DNA of 64,000 nt, from positions 806,001 to 870,000 of the forward strand of contig CAWAPS010000032.1 of NCBI GenBank assembly GCA_963783945.1, given 5' to 3'. Source of the stretch: CAWAPS01 sp963783945. Lineage in GTDB: Bacteria; Actinomycetota; Acidimicrobiia; Acidimicrobiales; Palsa-688. The notes beneath the pieces were generated by a model. It was not told where the DNA came from. It searched no databases and saw only the letters and a list, made by a program, of their open reading frames with translations. How positions within the stretch are numbered: position 1 is the first letter of the stretch; each line of letters begins with the position of its first letter. This document shows, piece by piece, positions 36,182 through 45,117 of this stretch. The position numbers and the translations under genes were made by a program.

Positions 36182-37123
36182 ATGGCTAGGGCGATTTGGT
36201 CTGGGTCCATCAGCTTCGGGCTGGTCAATGTGCCGGTCAAGGTGTTCACCGCGCTACGCGAGCACTCGGTCCATTTCCACCAGGTGGAGAAGGGCACCGG
36301 TTCGCGGATCAGGTACGAGAAGGTGTCGGAAGGATCCGGGCAGCAGGTGGCAGCAAACGACATAGAGCTGGGCTACGAGGTGGCGAAAGGCCGCCTGGTG
36401 ACGGTCGATCCAGCCCAGCTCGGGGAGCTGCGCCCACGGACCACCCGGGCTATCGACATAAGCGACTTCGTGGACCTTGCCGATATCGATCCCGTCTACT
36501 ACGACCGGACCTACTGGCTGGCTCCTGACGGCGAGGCCGCCCAACGGCCGTACACGCTCCTACTGCACGCCATGCAGGATCGCCACCAGGTGGGAATCGG
36601 TACCGTCGTCATGCGAAACAAGCAATACCTGGCGGCCATCCGACCGCGGGACGGCGCCCTCGCCATGTCCACGATGCACTTCGCCGACGAGATCCTGGGC
36701 CAGCCCGACTTCGGCGGTGGTAGCTCGAAGGTGAGCTCGCCCGCATCGAAGGAACTCCACCTGGCCACCCAGATCATCGACGCTCTCAGCTCGCCCTGGG
36801 ATCCCGGTCGATACCGGGACACCTACACCGAAGAGGTCAAAGACCTGATCGAGCGCCAGGCCCATGGCGAGCACATCGTGGCGGAGGAACCCCGAGCACA
36901 GGGTGAGGTGGTGGACCTGATGGCGGCATTGGAGGCCAGCCTGAGGACCGCAAGTCAGTCCCCGAAGCCGGCGGCGAAGAGGTCTCAGGGTCAAAAGACT
37001 GCTACGGACAAAACCAGGGCTGGCGGGACCCCGGCGTCCAAGACCTCGGCCCGCCAGACGTCTTCCGGTAAGGCGGCGGCCTCCCCTTCGGCCGGTAAGT
37101 CTCGGCCCCGAAAGAGCGCCTGA
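36182..37123 (+). CDS. ku: Ku protein for non-homologous end joining
   Basis: The 313-residue protein begins with ARAIWSGSISFGLVNVPVKV, the conserved opening of bacterial Ku. The beta-barrel ring core continues with VEKGTGSRIRYEKVSEGSG, YYDRTYWLAPDG and HQVGIGTVVMRNKQYLAAI. It ends in a Lys/Ser/Thr-rich basic tail (from about residue 255) of the kind that helps Ku thread along DNA and recruit LigD. Ku binds double-strand break ends and recruits the multifunctional ligase LigD. No ligD is present in this window, so it must be elsewhere if the pathway works. Confidence 0.95.
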   Translation: MARAIWSGSISFGLVNVPVKVFTALREHSVHFHQVEKGTGSRIRYEKVSEGSGQQVAANDIELGYEVAKGRLVTVDPAQLGELRPRTTRAIDISDFVDLADIDPVYYDRTYWLAPDGEAAQRPYTLLLHAMQDRHQVGIGTVVMRNKQYLAAIRPRDGALAMSTMHFADEILGQPDFGGGSSKVSSPASKELHLATQIIDALSSPWDPGRYRDTYTEEVKDLIERQAHGEHIVAEEPRAQGEVVDLMAALEASLRTASQSPKPAAKRSQGQKTATDKTRAGGTPASKTSARQTSSGKAAASPSAGKSRPRKSA

Positions 37124-37252
37124 CGGGGCCACGGCCCGGCGACGGGGGGCAAATCACGCCCCTGAGCAGGGTCGTTTGGGGGCCGCCGGAGGGCGAACCG
37201 GTTTAGGATCGAGCCCAGGAAACTGCTGCTCCGGAAGGATGGGCAAACGACT

Positions 37253-37417
37253 ATGGACAGCTACGATCCGGGTGAGATCGGTGAGAACGAAGAGTTCGTA
37301 GACGATGCCATCGACGACGACGAGGTGAGCCCCGAGGACCAGCTGCTCCTCGACCGGAAGGAATTACACGAACTCGGACTCGAACTCGACAATCCCGAGG
37401 GCTTCGCCGACGAGTGA
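37253..37417 (+). CDS. Small acidic protein, unknown function
   Basis: An ATG at 37253 opens a 54-residue frame ending at TGA 37415-37417. The product is very acidic (DSYDPGEIGENEEF, DDAIDDDEVS, then LLLDRKELHELGLELDN). A GGAAGGA lies about 13 bases upstream, somewhat far for a ribosome site. The heptad-like LLLDRKELHELGLEL stretch suggests a short helix. There is no domain I recognise, and the strong amino-acid bias is the main support for it being a real gene. Confidence 0.5.
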   Translation: MDSYDPGEIGENEEFVDDAIDDDEVSPEDQLLLDRKELHELGLELDNPEGFADE

Positions 37418-37429
37418 TACCGAAGGAAG

Positions 37430-37642
37430 CTAACCCTCCTCCCGGTCGCGCAGCCAGCGCTCCACCTCGTCAGCGAGCGACACCCGGCTGCGGCACCGCA
37501 CCTGCCGCCACTCGGAGGCCAGGATGAGGACCGCGGTCATGAGCACGGTGAGCACGACCACCGCCAGGACCACGGCGGCATGCCCGGACGAGGTCACCGA
37601 TGTCGAGGGGTTCGAAATCTGTTGCACTCGAAGCAACGTCAC
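37430..37642 (-). CDS. Small single-pass membrane protein, unknown function
   Basis: This 70-residue product from GTG 37642 has one clear membrane helix (about residues 22-43, AAVVLAVVVLTVLMTAVLIL) followed by a charged tail containing SLADEVERWLRDREEG. Such small anchors are often overlooked. No relatives or function can be assigned. It converges with the acidic small protein, with 12 bases between the stops. Confidence 0.45.
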   Translation of the reverse strand: MTLLRVQQISNPSTSVTSSGHAAVVLAVVVLTVLMTAVLILASEWRQVRCRSRVSLADEVERWLRDREEG

Positions 37643-37815
37643 CGCTCACCCCGCCAGGTCGTGACCCACCGGACTCGTTTCCGCGTTCAGCCTACGCCGC
37701 CCCACGAAGTAGGGGCGAAGCGCTACATAACGCAGCCAGTGGCCCGCAGCGGCCAGCCGGGTTACCGCGCGCACTAACCACCACTCGCCAGGGCGGCCAC
37801 CCTAGGGTCGGTCCC

Positions 37816-38004
37816 ATGACCCGGCCGAGGATCTACGGGGAGGAGAGGCGGACCACTGCAGTCCGGCTTCCGCCAAGGTTGCACGAGCGGCTGAGGGGTG
37901 AGGCCGCGGCCCGTCAGGTGTCGGCAAATCTCCTGGTGGAACGGGCTATCGCCGAGTATCTGGACCGGCTGCCTCCGCTCGGGACAGGCGAGGAGGAGCG
38001 GTGA
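37816..38004 (+). CDS. Ribbon-helix-helix DNA-binding protein
   Basis: The 62-residue protein starts at ATG 37816; a longer frame opens at 37600 but its first 72 residues look non-coding. It has the RHH pattern: the strand TTAVRLPPRLHERLRGEA, then the turn and helix RQVSANLLVERAIAEYLDRL. Such proteins dimerise and bind operators, often as autorepressors of toxin-antitoxin or restriction-modification genes. Its stop overlaps the GTG start of the DNA methyltransferase gene by four bases (GTGA, 38001-38004), so it is the first gene of that operon and a plausible controller of it. Confidence 0.8.
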   Translation: MTRPRIYGEERRTTAVRLPPRLHERLRGEAAARQVSANLLVERAIAEYLDRLPPLGTGEEER

Positions 38005-39506
38005 CCCGCCGGCGGAGCCGGGCCACCGCGACGAGCAACTTCGGGGTCGGCCCACGCGAGAGCCACGATTCGACGGCGTTCTACGCCCGCTTCAGCCCGA
38101 AAATGCCTTCCCGGGACGAGACCCTCGCCGGTCCGTTCGCGATCGAGAACCCCCTAGTTTGTGGTGACGCCCGGTCCATGAGCCTGCCCGACAACTCCGT
38201 CGCTCTTGTCGTGACATCACCCCCGTACTTCGCCGGTAAGGAGTACGAAGAGGCGCTCGGCCGCGGGGTGATCCCCGCGACGTACATCGAGTATCTCCGG
38301 CTGCTCACCGGCGTGTTCCAAGAGTGCCTCCGGGTCCTCGAGCCGGGCGGCCGCATCGCGGTCAACGTCGCCAACCTGGGGCGCAAGCCCTACCGGTCTC
38401 TCTCCGCTGACGTCGTGCGGATACTGGACGACGGTCTCGGCATGCTCCTCAGGGGAGAGATCGTGTGGAGGAAGGCAGAAGGTGCGGCCGGATCGTGCGC
38501 CTGGGGTTCGTATCGCTCCCCCACCAACCCGGTCCTCCGGGACGTGAGCGAGAGGGTCATCGTGGCCTCGAAAGGCCGGTTCGATCGAGCGCTTGACGTC
38601 AGGACCCGTCAGTCCCAGGGACGCCCGTACGTGGCCTCGATCTCGACCGACGAGTTCCTCGACGCCACTCTCGACATCTGGGAGATCCGGCCCGAGTCGG
38701 CCCGCCGGGTCGGGCATCCGGCGCCGTTCCCGGTCGAGCTGCCGCAGCGGCTGATCGAGCTCTACACGTTCCAGGATGACCTGGTCCTGGATCCGTTCCT
38801 CGGCTCGGGCAGCACGGCGGTGGCGGCTGTGCGGTGCGGCCGGCGCTTCGCCGGCTACGACACCGACCGGACGTATGTCGTCCTGGCCGAAGCGCGGGTG
38901 CGGCAGGAGCGGCTCCGGATGGGCACCGGTCGGACCGGAGACGATCAGGCGGAGCTGCTGGGCCGAGGCGCGGTGACGGGGGGCGGGCCGGCGGGACTCG
39001 AGGGACCGGCGGGGCCGGCGGGACTAGCGGGGCGATCCGACGGGGCCGGCGGGACTAGCGGGGCGATCCGACGGGCCGGCGGAGCGGCGGGTAGAGGTGG
39101 TGAACGGGTATGCCGGGCCGGGCAACAGGGGCGCCGGCGGTCGGGCGGCCAGGACGGTGGCCACCGAGTTCCTGGAGGCGGCCGGCTTCGCCATCGTCGC
39201 CCGGGATCGCAAGGTCCCGGGTCTCGGCCTGCAGGTCGACCTGGTGGCGACGGACGGCGACGGTCACAACTGGTATTTCGACGTCACCGGGTCCTTCGGG
39301 TCGATACCGGGAGGCCTGCTCCGGGCCGAGACCCTGTGGAAGTGCCTCGGCCGGGCCAGCGTGCTCCGCGCCCAGGATCTCCGGCCCCTCGTCCTGATCT
39401 CGTCCCACCTGCCATCCCGGAGGTCTACGGGGGACCGGGCGTTGCGAGCAGTAGGACCGGCGGGCATCCACGACGTGGTGGAGATGCTTCAGCCCGAGGA
39501 CCGTGA
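38001..39506 (+). CDS. Beta-class DNA methyltransferase, with out-of-frame C-terminal tail
   Basis: The reliable part is about the first 320 residues. The catalytic motif VVTSPPYFAGKEYEEAL (about residues 71-87) precedes the SAM-binding DPFLGSGSTAVAAVRCGRRF, the motif order of group-beta N6-adenine/N4-cytosine methyltransferases. Phrases such as GGRIAVNVANLGRKPYRSLS and WEIRPESARRVGHPAPFP are typical of the family. After about 38960 the protein becomes Gly/Ala/Pro-rich. It then runs to 39506 only as a shadow of the nuclease-like gene, with no natural stop of its own. A duplicated 31-bp unit at 39011-39072 causes this; removing one copy would fuse the enzyme to the downstream domain. Recognition site unknown. 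Confidence 0.85.
   Translation: MTRRRSRATATSNFGVGPRESHDSTAFYARFSPKMPSRDETLAGPFAIENPLVCGDARSMSLPDNSVALVVTSPPYFAGKEYEEALGRGVIPATYIEYLRLLTGVFQECLRVLEPGGRIAVNVANLGRKPYRSLSADVVRILDDGLGMLLRGEIVWRKAEGAAGSCAWGSYRSPTNPVLRDVSERVIVASKGRFDRALDVRTRQSQGRPYVASISTDEFLDATLDIWEIRPESARRVGHPAPFPVELPQRLIELYTFQDDLVLDPFLGSGSTAVAAVRCGRRFAGYDTDRTYVVLAEARVRQERLRMGTGRTGDDQAELLGRGAVTGGGPAGLEGPAGPAGLAGRSDGAGGTSGAIRRAGGAAGRGGERVCRAGQQGRRRSGGQDGGHRVPGGGRLRHRRPGSQGPGSRPAGRPGGDGRRRSQLVFRRHRVLRVDTGRPAPGRDPVEVPRPGQRAPRPGSPAPRPDLVPPAIPEVYGGPGVASSRTGGHPRRGGDASARGP
39011..39072. repeat. 31-bp perfect tandem duplication inside the methyltransferase linker
   Basis: The unit GGGGCCGGCGGGACTAGCGG followed by GGCGATCCGAC occurs at 39011-39041 and again at 39042-39072, with a partial third copy (GGGCCGGCGGA) after it. 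Because 31 is not a multiple of three, the second copy changes the reading frame between the methyltransferase and the following nuclease-like gene. A stop (TAG, 39025-39027) closes the downstream frame inside copy 1. Confidence 0.9.
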
Positions 39507-39627
39507 CCGGCTGGCCCGCTACGCCGCCGGCGGCCACCGGGACCGGCCTCCGCTGCCGGGCTTCTGGACCGTGGCCGAGCTGCGGCAGGTGAACACCCCG
39601 TTGGAGCCGGCCCCCGCCCCGACCTGA
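39097..39627 (+). CDS. Restriction-endonuclease-like protein (PD-(D/E)xK-like, tentative)
   Basis: The 176-residue frame begins at GTG 39097 or 39100. ATEFLEAAGFAIVARDRKVP followed by LQVDLVATDGDGHNWYFDVTG looks like the helix-strand-strand core of a restriction nuclease fold, with Asp in VDLVA and Asp in YFDVTG; the usual Lys after the second acid is not obvious. It continues with LRAETLWKCLGRASVLRAQD and RPLVLISSHLPSR. It follows a DNA methyltransferase and an RHH regulator, so a role as the cutting partner is inferred from position. With one 31-bp repeat fewer it would be the C-terminal domain of the methyltransferase. Confidence 0.6.
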   Translation: MVNGYAGPGNRGAGGRAARTVATEFLEAAGFAIVARDRKVPGLGLQVDLVATDGDGHNWYFDVTGSFGSIPGGLLRAETLWKCLGRASVLRAQDLRPLVLISSHLPSRRSTGDRALRAVGPAGIHDVVEMLQPEDRDRLARYAAGGHRDRPPLPGFWTVAELRQVNTPLEPAPAPT

Positions 39628-39640
39628 CCCCCTCGGGTCC

Positions 39641-39689
39641 ATAGTTTGTGCGCTTAGCCCGCTCCTAGCGGGTTAAGCGCACAAACTAT
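39641..39689. terminator. Bidirectional terminator hairpin
   Basis: Arms 39641-39663 (ATAGTTTGTGCGCTTA then GCCCGCT) and 39667-39689 pair over 23 bases with one mismatch and a three-base loop (CCT). It lies between the convergent nuclease-like gene and the minus-strand gene at 39686, whose stop codon is in the right arm. The A/T-rich outer ends give T-rich tracts for both directions, fitting a shared terminator. Confidence 0.75.
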
Positions 39690-40081
39690 GAGTTCTGGAT
39701 GCGATCCGTGGTCTTTGGACGGGCCGAGGACTCGGGGGAAGAGGGCCAACCGAGCTCGGTGACCGCGCCGCCCCGGATCTCCAGAGCTACCACCACACCC
39801 GCTGGTACCGGTGGGCGCAGCCGGAGCTCATAAAATCCCTCGGCCAGCGACTCGAACACTGCGGCGCACATGGCCGTGCCGCCGGGTATCAGCCGCCGGC
39901 GGGCCTGGGTGTGCCGGCCGTCCCAAGGGGCGGGAGGTCGGCGAATCTCGATCTCGGCACCGCTGAGACCGGGGTCGACGTACACGACCCCGGCCCCCAC
40001 GGTCCCGCCTATATCCAGGACGACCGACCCGGCCCCGCTCACCCCGGTCCGGTGGGGAGCCGGACTGCTTGTGGCGTTCAT
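39686..40081 (-). CDS. Conserved-looking protein in the DUF4331 operon, unknown function
   Basis: The 131-residue protein starts at ATG 40081, five bases after the DUF4331 stop (TGA, 40086-40088), so it is the last gene of that operon. It has no signal peptide. Its middle reads VVLDIGGTVGAGVVYVDPGL, EIEIRRPPAPWDGRHTQARR, and FESLAEGFYELRLRPP, suggesting a small beta-rich domain. I recall similar small proteins beside DUF4331 genes in actinobacteria but cannot name a function. Confidence 0.75.
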   Translation of the reverse strand: MNATSSPAPHRTGVSGAGSVVLDIGGTVGAGVVYVDPGLSGAEIEIRRPPAPWDGRHTQARRRLIPGGTAMCAAVFESLAEGFYELRLRPPVPAGVVVALEIRGGAVTELGWPSSPESSARPKTTDRIQNS

Positions 40082-40085
40082 CCGT

Positions 40086-41541
40086 TCATGCCGTCGCCAC
40101 TGCCGCCGGCATCACGTCATAGCCACTGATCGGCAGACCCAGGTACGGGAACGAGGACAGGTACTTCTCCGTCCCACTGGCCGTGGTGTCCCCCGGGTTG
40201 CTGCTCGACGTGAGCCCGAAGGTGAGGTCGCCCACTACGGCATCCGCGGTGAAGCTCGGGTCGACGAGGGGCAGGGTCGCCCCGGCTACCGCCCGCAATT
40301 CGATGGTGGCCACGTCGTCGAACACCCTCCGGCCATTGGGGAACCCGGCGATGTCGCCGCCGAGCAGGCCGAGGTTCTTCACCGATGACGTAGGAGTCGG
40401 GGGGATGGCGACGTTCAGACGAAGCTGGTCGGCCTGTACGCCCGTCCCGTTGAAGGTGCTGAAGGTCACTCCGAGAACGACGCCGTTGGGGATGCCCGTG
40501 AGCAGGATGGCCACGAGATCAGCCCGATTTGGGGAGCCCGCGTTGTAGGCCGCCAGATTTGCGAACGCGCCCGGGTACAAGACGGGGAGAAGCTGAGCCA
40601 GTTCCGGATTGGTGAAGCGGGCGAGAAACTCGTGGTCACTCGTGGGCGGAACATGGTTCCAACGGTCCTTCTCGCTGAGGGCGATTATCAGCTCGTTGAC
40701 GAGGGGGTTGCCGAGTCGCGAAACCTGCACGTACGGCCCGCTGTGAGTTCGACCGCGCCAGTCTTGCTCGGTGATCGAAACCTTGCGGCGGCTGGCCGTG
40801 GTCCACACTCCGATGACGGCGTGCGGATCGGTCACGCTCGTCGGGACGGCCCTGTTCCGCGTCAGCTGGTTGATAGGCACCTGCAAGGCCAACGAGTGGA
40901 CGTTCGACGACATGGTCGAGTTGACGCCAGGCATGTTCTGAAGGGCAGGAAAACCGAACGTGGCGTGGGCCGCCGCCAACGGCCGGAGGATCGCCAGATC
41001 GAAGGCCGCCCCGAGGTCCACATAGAACCCTTCGGCCCGTTGGCCGGCGAAGACCTGACCGGAGTACCTGCCCGCGGTGGAACGGAAGCTGGGCGGCGGC
41101 TGCCAGGGCAGCGTAATTCGACGTCGATATCGGTCCGATGTTGCAGGGCGGGCAGGGGAGGCCGCGGCCGAGCTCGGTCCGTCCCTCCGAGTCCCACCTG
41201 GTGAGCGTGTAAGTCTGCCGGCGGTTCCAGCTGGGGCTGGTGAGCGACGTGATGGGCCCGGTGTTGTACAGGAAGGTGTTCGGGTTGGTGTTGACCGTCG
41301 TGAAGCGGAACTCGTAAACGATCTCTGGCCGGCCGTCCCCGTTGTTGTCGATGTTGATGGCGTAGACGACGTCGTCACCGAACTCGTAGAAATTCGGACC
41401 GCCGTCGGGGTGTTCGAGGGGGATGTAGTTGGCAATCAGAGTGACTGTGTTCGGAACGTCGGGACTGACGAAGGCATACAGGTCCGTGCTGTCGGCCACG
41501 GGATCCTTGCTGATCTCGGGTGCTTCGCGATGCGATGACAT
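40086..41541 (-). pseudogene. DUF4331-domain protein, split by a frameshift
   Basis: The start ATG 41541 (SHREAPEISKDPVADSTDLYA, behind GAGGTGA) and the body GDDVVYAINIDNNGDGRPEI show a DUF4331 protein. The family is extracellular or periplasmic and of unknown function. The first frame is good until about 41095 (SNYAALAAAAQLP). The family pattern then continues in the next frame with GQVFAGQRAEGFYVDLGAAF and on to the stop near 40086. One base appears to be extra within about 41065-41095. The combined product would be about 484 residues. The gene lies between a Tat-signal protein and the 131-residue protein on the same strand. Both real decay and sequence error are possible. Confidence 0.85.
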
Positions 41542-41619
41542 GGCTCACCTCACTGAGAGTGCTTGATTCGCTGCGGTGGGTCGGGGTTGAGAGACCGAAA
41601 GAGAAGGGAACGGTGGGAT

Positions 41620-42000
41620 TCAGCGAGTGGCGCGGAGTATCCGAGACGCCAACTGGGGATCCCGGTATGCGATCTCTTGCTCACCGAGATAGAGGCTCAT
41701 TTCGCCGGACTGGATGTCTCTGACGTGGACGACGAGGGGCTCGGACAGCGCCGCGGCATCGGCGCCCGTGGCGTCGGCCGCCGCGTCGTCGACCGCGGGG
41801 GCGTCCGAACTCACCTGGGTGAGAAGCCCGGGCAGGCCGGGGACGGCGCTCACCAGTCCGACCGCCGCCACCCCCAGAGACCCGCGCGTCAGGAAGGACC
41901 GCCGGCTCAGATCGCCATCGCTCGGCCCTGGCGCGTCTTCTTTGCTCAGAGACTCCGCCGCGGGCTGACCGCGCTTGTTTCGAACTTTGGCTGAACTCAC
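41620..42000 (-). CDS. Small Tat-exported protein upstream of DUF4331
   Basis: The 126-residue protein starts at GTG 42000 behind AAGGGGGG. It has a twin-arginine signal: SRRSFLTRGSLGVAAVGLVS (residues about 32-51), ending near a Pro/Ala-rich cleavage region. The mature part is short, acidic and Ala-rich, then VVHVRDIQSGEMSLYLGEQEIAYRD. It is the first gene of the DUF4331 operon. Its export by Tat suggests a folded or cofactor-bearing partner of that secreted protein, but no domain is recognised. Confidence 0.75.
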   Translation of the reverse strand: MSSAKVRNKRGQPAAESLSKEDAPGPSDGDLSRRSFLTRGSLGVAAVGLVSAVPGLPGLLTQVSSDAPAVDDAAADATGADAAALSEPLVVHVRDIQSGEMSLYLGEQEIAYRDPQLASRILRATR

Positions 42001-42480
42001 GCAAGCCCCCCTTCAAGGTCAAGGAGAACGCCGGGCCGAGGGACCCAGCGCCATCACCGATTGACTAACGCAGCATCTTCGGAGCGGATCGGTTGACCGG
42101 ATGGCGTTTGTGTCGAGCAAATTTGGGTAGCCGCGCCCACGACCGCCCGAGGCGACTGACTGATATCAGCATCGGCTGTCCCGCCGATCGCGCTCAGCGC
42201 CCGGCCCTGCTGGCGGAAAACGGTCTGGCCAAACCGCTGACTTCCGCTTCTCCTGGTCGTCAGATCAGGGATGGCAGACGCGGTGCCATGGGCCCGGTTG
42301 GTGATGGTCGCGGAAAACGGCGGCCGGTTGGAACTGGCCCTGGTCAGCCCGGTTCAGCCCGACCTGGGGACCATAGAGAATCTGGCCCGGCTCCAGCTTC
42401 AAGCCAGGCGGGCCGGATTTCGCGTTTGGCTCTGCGACATCGCCCCCGCTCTGAAAGGGCTTCTGGACCTGACCGGTCTA

Positions 42481-43494
<1,014 letters not shown>

Positions 43495-43762
43495 GAATTT
43501 TCGACGTCCGCCGAGAGGCAAACTCATCGGTCCGGCAGGAGTCAGGAACGAGAAGGCCGGGTAACATCGCCTCGAATCCGTCCGGAAGGGACAAGCGGTG
43601 AAGCACGGGATGGGCCTACGGCCCCGATGGTGGAAAGGGAGTCCGGGGGATGCCCTGTCAGCTGCGGACGACGCAGGGGGGTCCGCCCGGCGCCCAGGCG
43701 AACTGGCAGGCTCCGCCCCCTCGCTCGAGCCCGGCTGGCTGCGCCGGCCGTAGCCGCTCTCG

Positions 43763-45082
43763 ATGCCCGCCATCACCTGGCGGCGAATGTTGGCCGTTGG
43801 GGTCACAGCAATGATGGCCGTGGCGATCCCGACCCGGGCCGGCGCCGAGCCGAGAGCATGGGACAGGAGCACCCTGGTACAGGGCGCGTCCGTCGGGGCG
43901 GCGGCGACACTGAGCCTTGCACCCCGCCTGCCCATCGCCCCCCCGGCTGTCCACGCGACGGTTGTCGCCGGTGGGGTGCTGCCCTTCGGCGGGGCCCCTA
44001 ACTACGGCTCCCTGGCCGGGCGCGACCTGAGCGGACCGGTTGTCGCCATCGCCCCCACCCCCGACGGCCACGGCTACTGGCTCGCCGCCTCCGACGGCGG
44101 CATCTTCACCTTCGGCGACGCCCACTTCTACGGCTCCACCGGCCACATCCACCTCAACCAACCCATCGTCGCCATGGCCCCCACCCCCGACGGCCACGGC
44201 TACTGGCTCGCCGCCTCCGACGGCGGCATCTTCACCTTCGGCGACGCCCACTTCTACGGCTCGGCTGGCGATCGGAGTCTGGCCGAGCCGATCGCCGGGG
44301 ATAAATCGCCGGGGATAATAAGGGACGAGCACGGAAACGGGTACTGGCTCTACGAGGGCCGGCGCGCTGTCGTGGCGACCGATCCTTTCACCCCGACTCT
44401 GGTCAGCGCGTTGAACGAGCGATCGGGGGTCATAAGTGCCTACGTGCTCGACCTCGGCACAGGAGACGCCTACGCCTACCGGCCCGGACAGCGGGACATC
44501 ACGGCGAGCATCGTCAAGGTCGAGATCCTCGGGACTCTGCTGCGGGAGGCCCAAGCCCAAGGCCGGGGGCTCAACCAGACCGAACAGTCGCTGGCTCTTT
44601 CCATGATCGAGGACAGCGATAACGACTCGGCCACGGATTTGTGGACTGAGGAAGGAGGGGCGCCAGCCGTCGTCGGATTCGACACCACGGTCGGTATGTC
44701 CTCCACCACCGTGTCGTACGCCTGGGGGCTGACGGTCACCACGGCGGCCGATCAGGTCGCGCTGTTGGATCACCTGGTCGAAGCCAATTCCGTCTTGACG
44801 GCGGCTTCGCGCGCTTACGAGCTCGGACTGATGGAGCACGTTACGCCGAGCCAGGCGTGGGGAGTGTCGGCCGGAGTAGCACCCGGCGTGACCGTCGCCC
44901 TCAAGAACGGCTGGCTCCCGGTGGGAGCAGACTGGGAGGTGAACAGCATTGGCTGGGTCGACGGGGATGGCCACGACTACCTGATTGCTGTGATGTCCTC
45001 CGGCAATCCTTCGGAGGGTTATGGAATCGAGTCGATTTCGCTCGTCGCTGAGGCGGCTTGGGCTGCGCTTGGCGGGTCCTAG
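43763..45082 (+). CDS. Secreted serine hydrolase (class A beta-lactamase-like) with Acidimicrobiia-type repeats
   Basis: The 439-residue protein has an N-terminal signal peptide (WRRMLAVGVTAMMAVAIPTR then AGAE). Two near-identical 42-residue repeats follow (about residues 93-175), each with PTPDGHGYWLAASDGG and FTFGDAHFYGS. The C-terminal domain is a beta-lactamase-like serine hydrolase: the active Ser-x-x-Lys is probably ASIVK, followed by SDN in MIEDSDNDSATDLW and LKNGW where KTG is usual. The missing Thr in the last motif suggests a transpeptidase- or esterase-like activity rather than true beta-lactamase. The repeat is a wall- or surface-associated motif that I know from Acidimicrobiia. 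Confidence 0.85.
   Translation: MPAITWRRMLAVGVTAMMAVAIPTRAGAEPRAWDRSTLVQGASVGAAATLSLAPRLPIAPPAVHATVVAGGVLPFGGAPNYGSLAGRDLSGPVVAIAPTPDGHGYWLAASDGGIFTFGDAHFYGSTGHIHLNQPIVAMAPTPDGHGYWLAASDGGIFTFGDAHFYGSAGDRSLAEPIAGDKSPGIIRDEHGNGYWLYEGRRAVVATDPFTPTLVSALNERSGVISAYVLDLGTGDAYAYRPGQRDITASIVKVEILGTLLREAQAQGRGLNQTEQSLALSMIEDSDNDSATDLWTEEGGAPAVVGFDTTVGMSSTTVSYAWGLTVTTAADQVALLDHLVEANSVLTAASRAYELGLMEHVTPSQAWGVSAGVAPGVTVALKNGWLPVGADWEVNSIGWVDGDGHDYLIAVMSSGNPSEGYGIESISLVAEAAWAALGGS
44051..44262. repeat. 126-bp-period tandem repeat coding for the surface motif
   Basis: The 86-base stretches 44051-44136 and 44177-44262 are identical, and the repeat period is 126 bases (42 codons). They encode the GHGYWLAASDGGIFTFGD motif of the secreted hydrolase. 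DNA identity at this level, including synonymous positions, suggests a recent duplication or gene conversion within the gene. Confidence 0.9.
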
Positions 45083-45117
45083 AGGGTGGGGGGAGCGGAG
45101 CCGAGCGGGTGCGGCTC

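Noticed and set aside
39641..39689. Inverted repeat considered as a mobile element
   Set aside because: The three-base loop, position between convergent stops and A/T-rich ends fit a shared terminator; no flanking duplication is present.
44051..44262. Repeats considered as a CRISPR-like array
   Set aside because: Only two copies exist, the 86-base units are too long, and they lie in frame inside a secreted-protein gene.
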